This document shows, one piece after another, positions 4,149 to 5,667 of a DNA stretch of 5,667 nucleotides. Under the pieces are notes generated by a model that was given only the letters and a program-made list of their open reading frames with translations, did no database searches and was not told where the DNA came from. Position numbers and translations under genes: made by a program. Origin of the DNA: Deinococcus sp. (GTDB taxonomy: Bacteria > Deinococcota > Deinococci > Deinococcales > Deinococcaceae); contig JANXWI010000237.1 in assembly GCA_025351205.1 (NCBI GenBank), positions 1-5,667 of the forward strand, in the 5' to 3' direction. Numbering within the stretch: the stretch's first letter is position 1; each line of letters begins with the position of its first letter.

Positions 4149-5455
4149 ATCGCCCCCTGCTCTCAGACACCATCGCCGCCGTCGCCACCGCCCCCGGCAG
4201 CGCGGGCGTGGGCATCGTGCGAATCAGCGGCCCGGACGCGCTGCACATTGCCGACACCCTGTTCCGGGGCCGCGCCCAGCCAAGCAGCACTCCGGGCGGG
4301 CGGTTCCTGTACGGTCAGTTCGTGAATGCGGGCGGCGAGGTGCTCGACCAGGGGCTGTGTCTGGTGTTTCACTCTCCGCACAGCTACACCGGCGAGGACG
4401 TGGCCGAATTGCAGTCGCACGGCAGCCCGGCGGTGCTGGCCGAGCTGCTGGCGGCGGCCCTGGGGGCCGGGGCGCGGGCGGCTGGCCCCGGCGAGTTCAC
4501 CCTGCGGGCCTACCTGGGCGGGCGCATGGATTTAGCGCAGGCCGAGGCGGTGCTGAACCTGGTCAATTCACAGACCGAAACCGCCCGCAGACAGGCCACG
4601 CTGGGGCTGTCGGGGGCGCTCTCACGGCGCGTAGGCGAGGTACAGGGACAGGTCACGCGCACGCTCAGCGCGCTTCAGGCCATGCTCGACTACCCCGACG
4701 AGGGCGTCCCCGAAGAGGAACGCGCCGCGCCACTGCAAGCCGCCGGGGCCGAGCTGCAAGCGTTGATCGCCAGCGGGCGGGCTGGACGCATGGCGACCCA
4801 GGGCGCACGGCTGGCCCTGATCGGGCGGCCCAACGCCGGAAAATCGAGCCTGCTCAACGCGCTGGTGGGCTTTGAACGCAGCATCGTGGCGAGCAGCGCC
4901 GGAACCACCCGCGATTACCTGGAGGCGGGATTGGAGCTGGGCGGGCTGCCCATCGTGCTGGTGGATACGGCGGGCCTGCGCGACACCACAGACGAGATCG
5001 AGGCGGCGGGCGTGCGGCAGGCCCGGCAGCTGGCCCGGGGAGCCGACCTGGTGCTGTACCTGGAAGACGCTTCCGCGCCGCGTGAGACCACCGAAGACCT
5101 GCCGGGGGGAACCATCCGGGTGCAGACCAAGACCGATCTGGAACCGCTGTGGCACGACCCGGCGGCGCTCCAGGTGAGTGCCGTGACCGGGGCCGGGCTG
5201 CCCGAACTGCGCCGGGCCGTGCTGGAAACCCTGCTGGGAGACGCAGGCCGCCAGGAGGTGTGGCTGGGCAGCCAGCGTCAGCAGGACGCCGCCCGCCGGG
5301 CGTTGGAGCACATCCAGGCGGCCCAGGGGCTGCCCGACGACCTGGCGAGCTATGAGCTGGAAGAAGCGCTGCGCTCGCTCTCGGAGCTGACCGGGCGCGA
5401 CGCTCAGGAAGAGGTGATCGACGGCGTGTTCAGGAACTTCTGCGTGGGCAAGTAG
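4145..5455 (+). CDS. mnmE: tRNA modification GTPase MnmE
   Basis: MnmE works with MnmG in the cytoplasm. The complex installs the aminomethyl or carboxymethylaminomethyl group at C5 of wobble uridine 34 in certain tRNAs, using a folate C1 unit, FAD and GTP hydrolysis. The 436 residues (454 in E. coli) show the N-terminal folate-binding domain (about 1-118; GSAGVGIVRISG at 18-29, HSYTGEDVAELQSHGS at 79-94). A helical part begins at GEFTLRAYLGGRMDLAQAEAV. The G domain has G1 GRPNAGKS (227-234; Asn230 should bind K+), G2/K-loop SAGTTRD (251-257), G3 DTAG (274-277), Glu286 matching the catalytic Glu282 of E. coli, G4 TKTD (328-331) and G5 SA (345-346). The C-terminus is FCVGK with the functional Cys433. 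G4 has Thr in place of the usual Asn. The ATG is set by GGAGGT 8 nt upstream and overlaps the leader ORF's stop. Confidence 0.97.
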   Translation: MNRPLLSDTIAAVATAPGSAGVGIVRISGPDALHIADTLFRGRAQPSSTPGGRFLYGQFVNAGGEVLDQGLCLVFHSPHSYTGEDVAELQSHGSPAVLAELLAAALGAGARAAGPGEFTLRAYLGGRMDLAQAEAVLNLVNSQTETARRQATLGLSGALSRRVGEVQGQVTRTLSALQAMLDYPDEGVPEEERAAPLQAAGAELQALIASGRAGRMATQGARLALIGRPNAGKSSLLNALVGFERSIVASSAGTTRDYLEAGLELGGLPIVLVDTAGLRDTTDEIEAAGVRQARQLARGADLVLYLEDASAPRETTEDLPGGTIRVQTKTDLEPLWHDPAALQVSAVTGAGLPELRRAVLETLLGDAGRQEVWLGSQRQQDAARRALEHIQAAQGLPDDLASYELEEALRSLSELTGRDAQEEVIDGVFRNFCVGK

Positions 5456-5460
5456 AGCAT

Positions 5461-5489
5461 TCGTCAAAACAGCTTTCCATTTTGACCGA
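5461..5489. terminator. Possible weak hairpin after mnmE
   Basis: GTCAAAA (5463-5469) and TTTTGAC (5480-5486) form a perfect 7-bp inverted repeat with a 10-nt loop, extendable by TCG/CGA (5461-5463, 5487-5489) with one bulge. It begins 5 nt after the mnmE stop. The stem is AT-rich and is followed by GC-rich repeats, not a U-tract. A role as terminator or mRNA 3' end is only possible. Confidence 0.3.
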
Positions 5490-5649
5490 GCGGGCAGGCG
5501 TGCCCAGGCGCGTCCGTTCTGCTCAAGAAGCGGGCAGGCGTGCCCAGGCGCGTCCGTTCTGCCCAAGAAGCGGGCAGGCGTGCCCAGGCGCGTCCGTTCT
5601 GCCCAAGAAGCGGGCAGGCGTGCCCAGGCGCGTCCGTTCTGCCCAAGAA
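5490..5649. repeat. Tandem repeat, four copies of a 40-bp unit
   Basis: Four head-to-tail units lie at 5490-5529, 5530-5569, 5570-5609 and 5610-5649, followed by GCGG of a fifth. Units 2-4 are identical and unit 1 differs by one base (CTC for CCC near 5523). There are no spacers, so it is a minisatellite, not a CRISPR array. Each unit contains GGGCA-GGCG-TGCCC, a 5-bp stem with a 4-nt loop. Across unit junctions CTGCCC-AAGAAGC-GGGCAG forms an alternative 6-bp stem that competes for the same bases; the unit 1 change weakens the first junction stem. The period is not a multiple of three and units 2-4 have no stop in any frame, so reading frames through it are artefacts. It lies 34 bp after mnmE. 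Copy number probably varies between strains. Confidence 0.92.
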
Positions 5650-5667
5650 GCGGAGAAAGTGAATTGA

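Noticed and set aside
4622..5566. Long minus-strand open frame opposite mnmE (314 codons)
   Set aside because: It is antisense to well-conserved MnmE motifs and runs through the tandem repeat. No recognisable domain.
5490..5649. CRISPR-like array
   Set aside because: The units are contiguous 40-bp repeats with no unique spacers, and there are no cas genes.
5482..5667. Open frame through the tandem repeat (61 codons)
   Set aside because: The 40-bp period changes frame at each unit and the units have no stops in this strand, so openness carries no evidence of coding.

Overview
The window is high-GC bacterial chromosome, most likely from Deinococcus or a close relative. The reasons are the base composition (about 72% GC in a sampled line of mnmE), the ordinary housekeeping content, and a recurring TANNNT -10 hexamer placed only 6-8 nt upstream of start codons. 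That spacing is the signature of leaderless transcripts, which are known to be common in Deinococcus. The genus call is an inference from composition and promoter style; no marker gene proves it.

Layout, left to right. Positions 1-134 hold the end of a Rieske-type [2Fe-2S] protein on the + strand. Three minus-strand genes follow: a small acidic hypothetical protein (161-487), an ankyrin-repeat protein (534-1214) and a membrane-anchored SIMPL (DUF541) protein (1284-2021). A 137-bp divergent promoter region separates the SIMPL gene from pdxH (2159-2803, +), which encodes pyridoxine/pyridoxamine 5'-phosphate oxidase. pdxH runs into a convergent minus-strand pair: a P-loop kinase-like ATPase (2849-3382) and, upstream of it, a small two-helix membrane protein (3425-3718). 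The right part is mnmE (4145-5455, +), the tRNA wobble-uridine modification GTPase. It is followed by a possible weak hairpin and a four-copy 40-bp tandem repeat (5490-5649).

The most unusual part is 3383-4148. A 138-bp copy of the kinase gene's 5' end (3900-4037, about 93% identical) and a partly decayed copy of the mnmE 5' end (from 4077) flank one 39-bp stretch that carries two divergent leaderless-type promoters. In effect a spare 'kinase start - promoters - mnmE start' junction lies between the full kinase gene and the full mnmE gene. The mnmE-like copy now forms a 23-codon leader ORF whose TGA overlaps the real mnmE ATG (ATGA). A strong GGAGGT lies inside the last codons of the leader. 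mnmE may therefore be expressed by leaderless initiation on the leader followed by coupled re-initiation. The direct kinase repeats enclose the AT-richer membrane-protein gene, which suggests that segment arrived by a duplication or integration event.

No tRNA, rRNA, CRISPR array or transposase was seen. I did not find a new multi-gene defence or biosynthetic system. The noteworthy signals are the rearranged kinase-mnmE junction with its leader ORF, the tandem repeat, and the compositionally distinct, motif-divergent pdxH.
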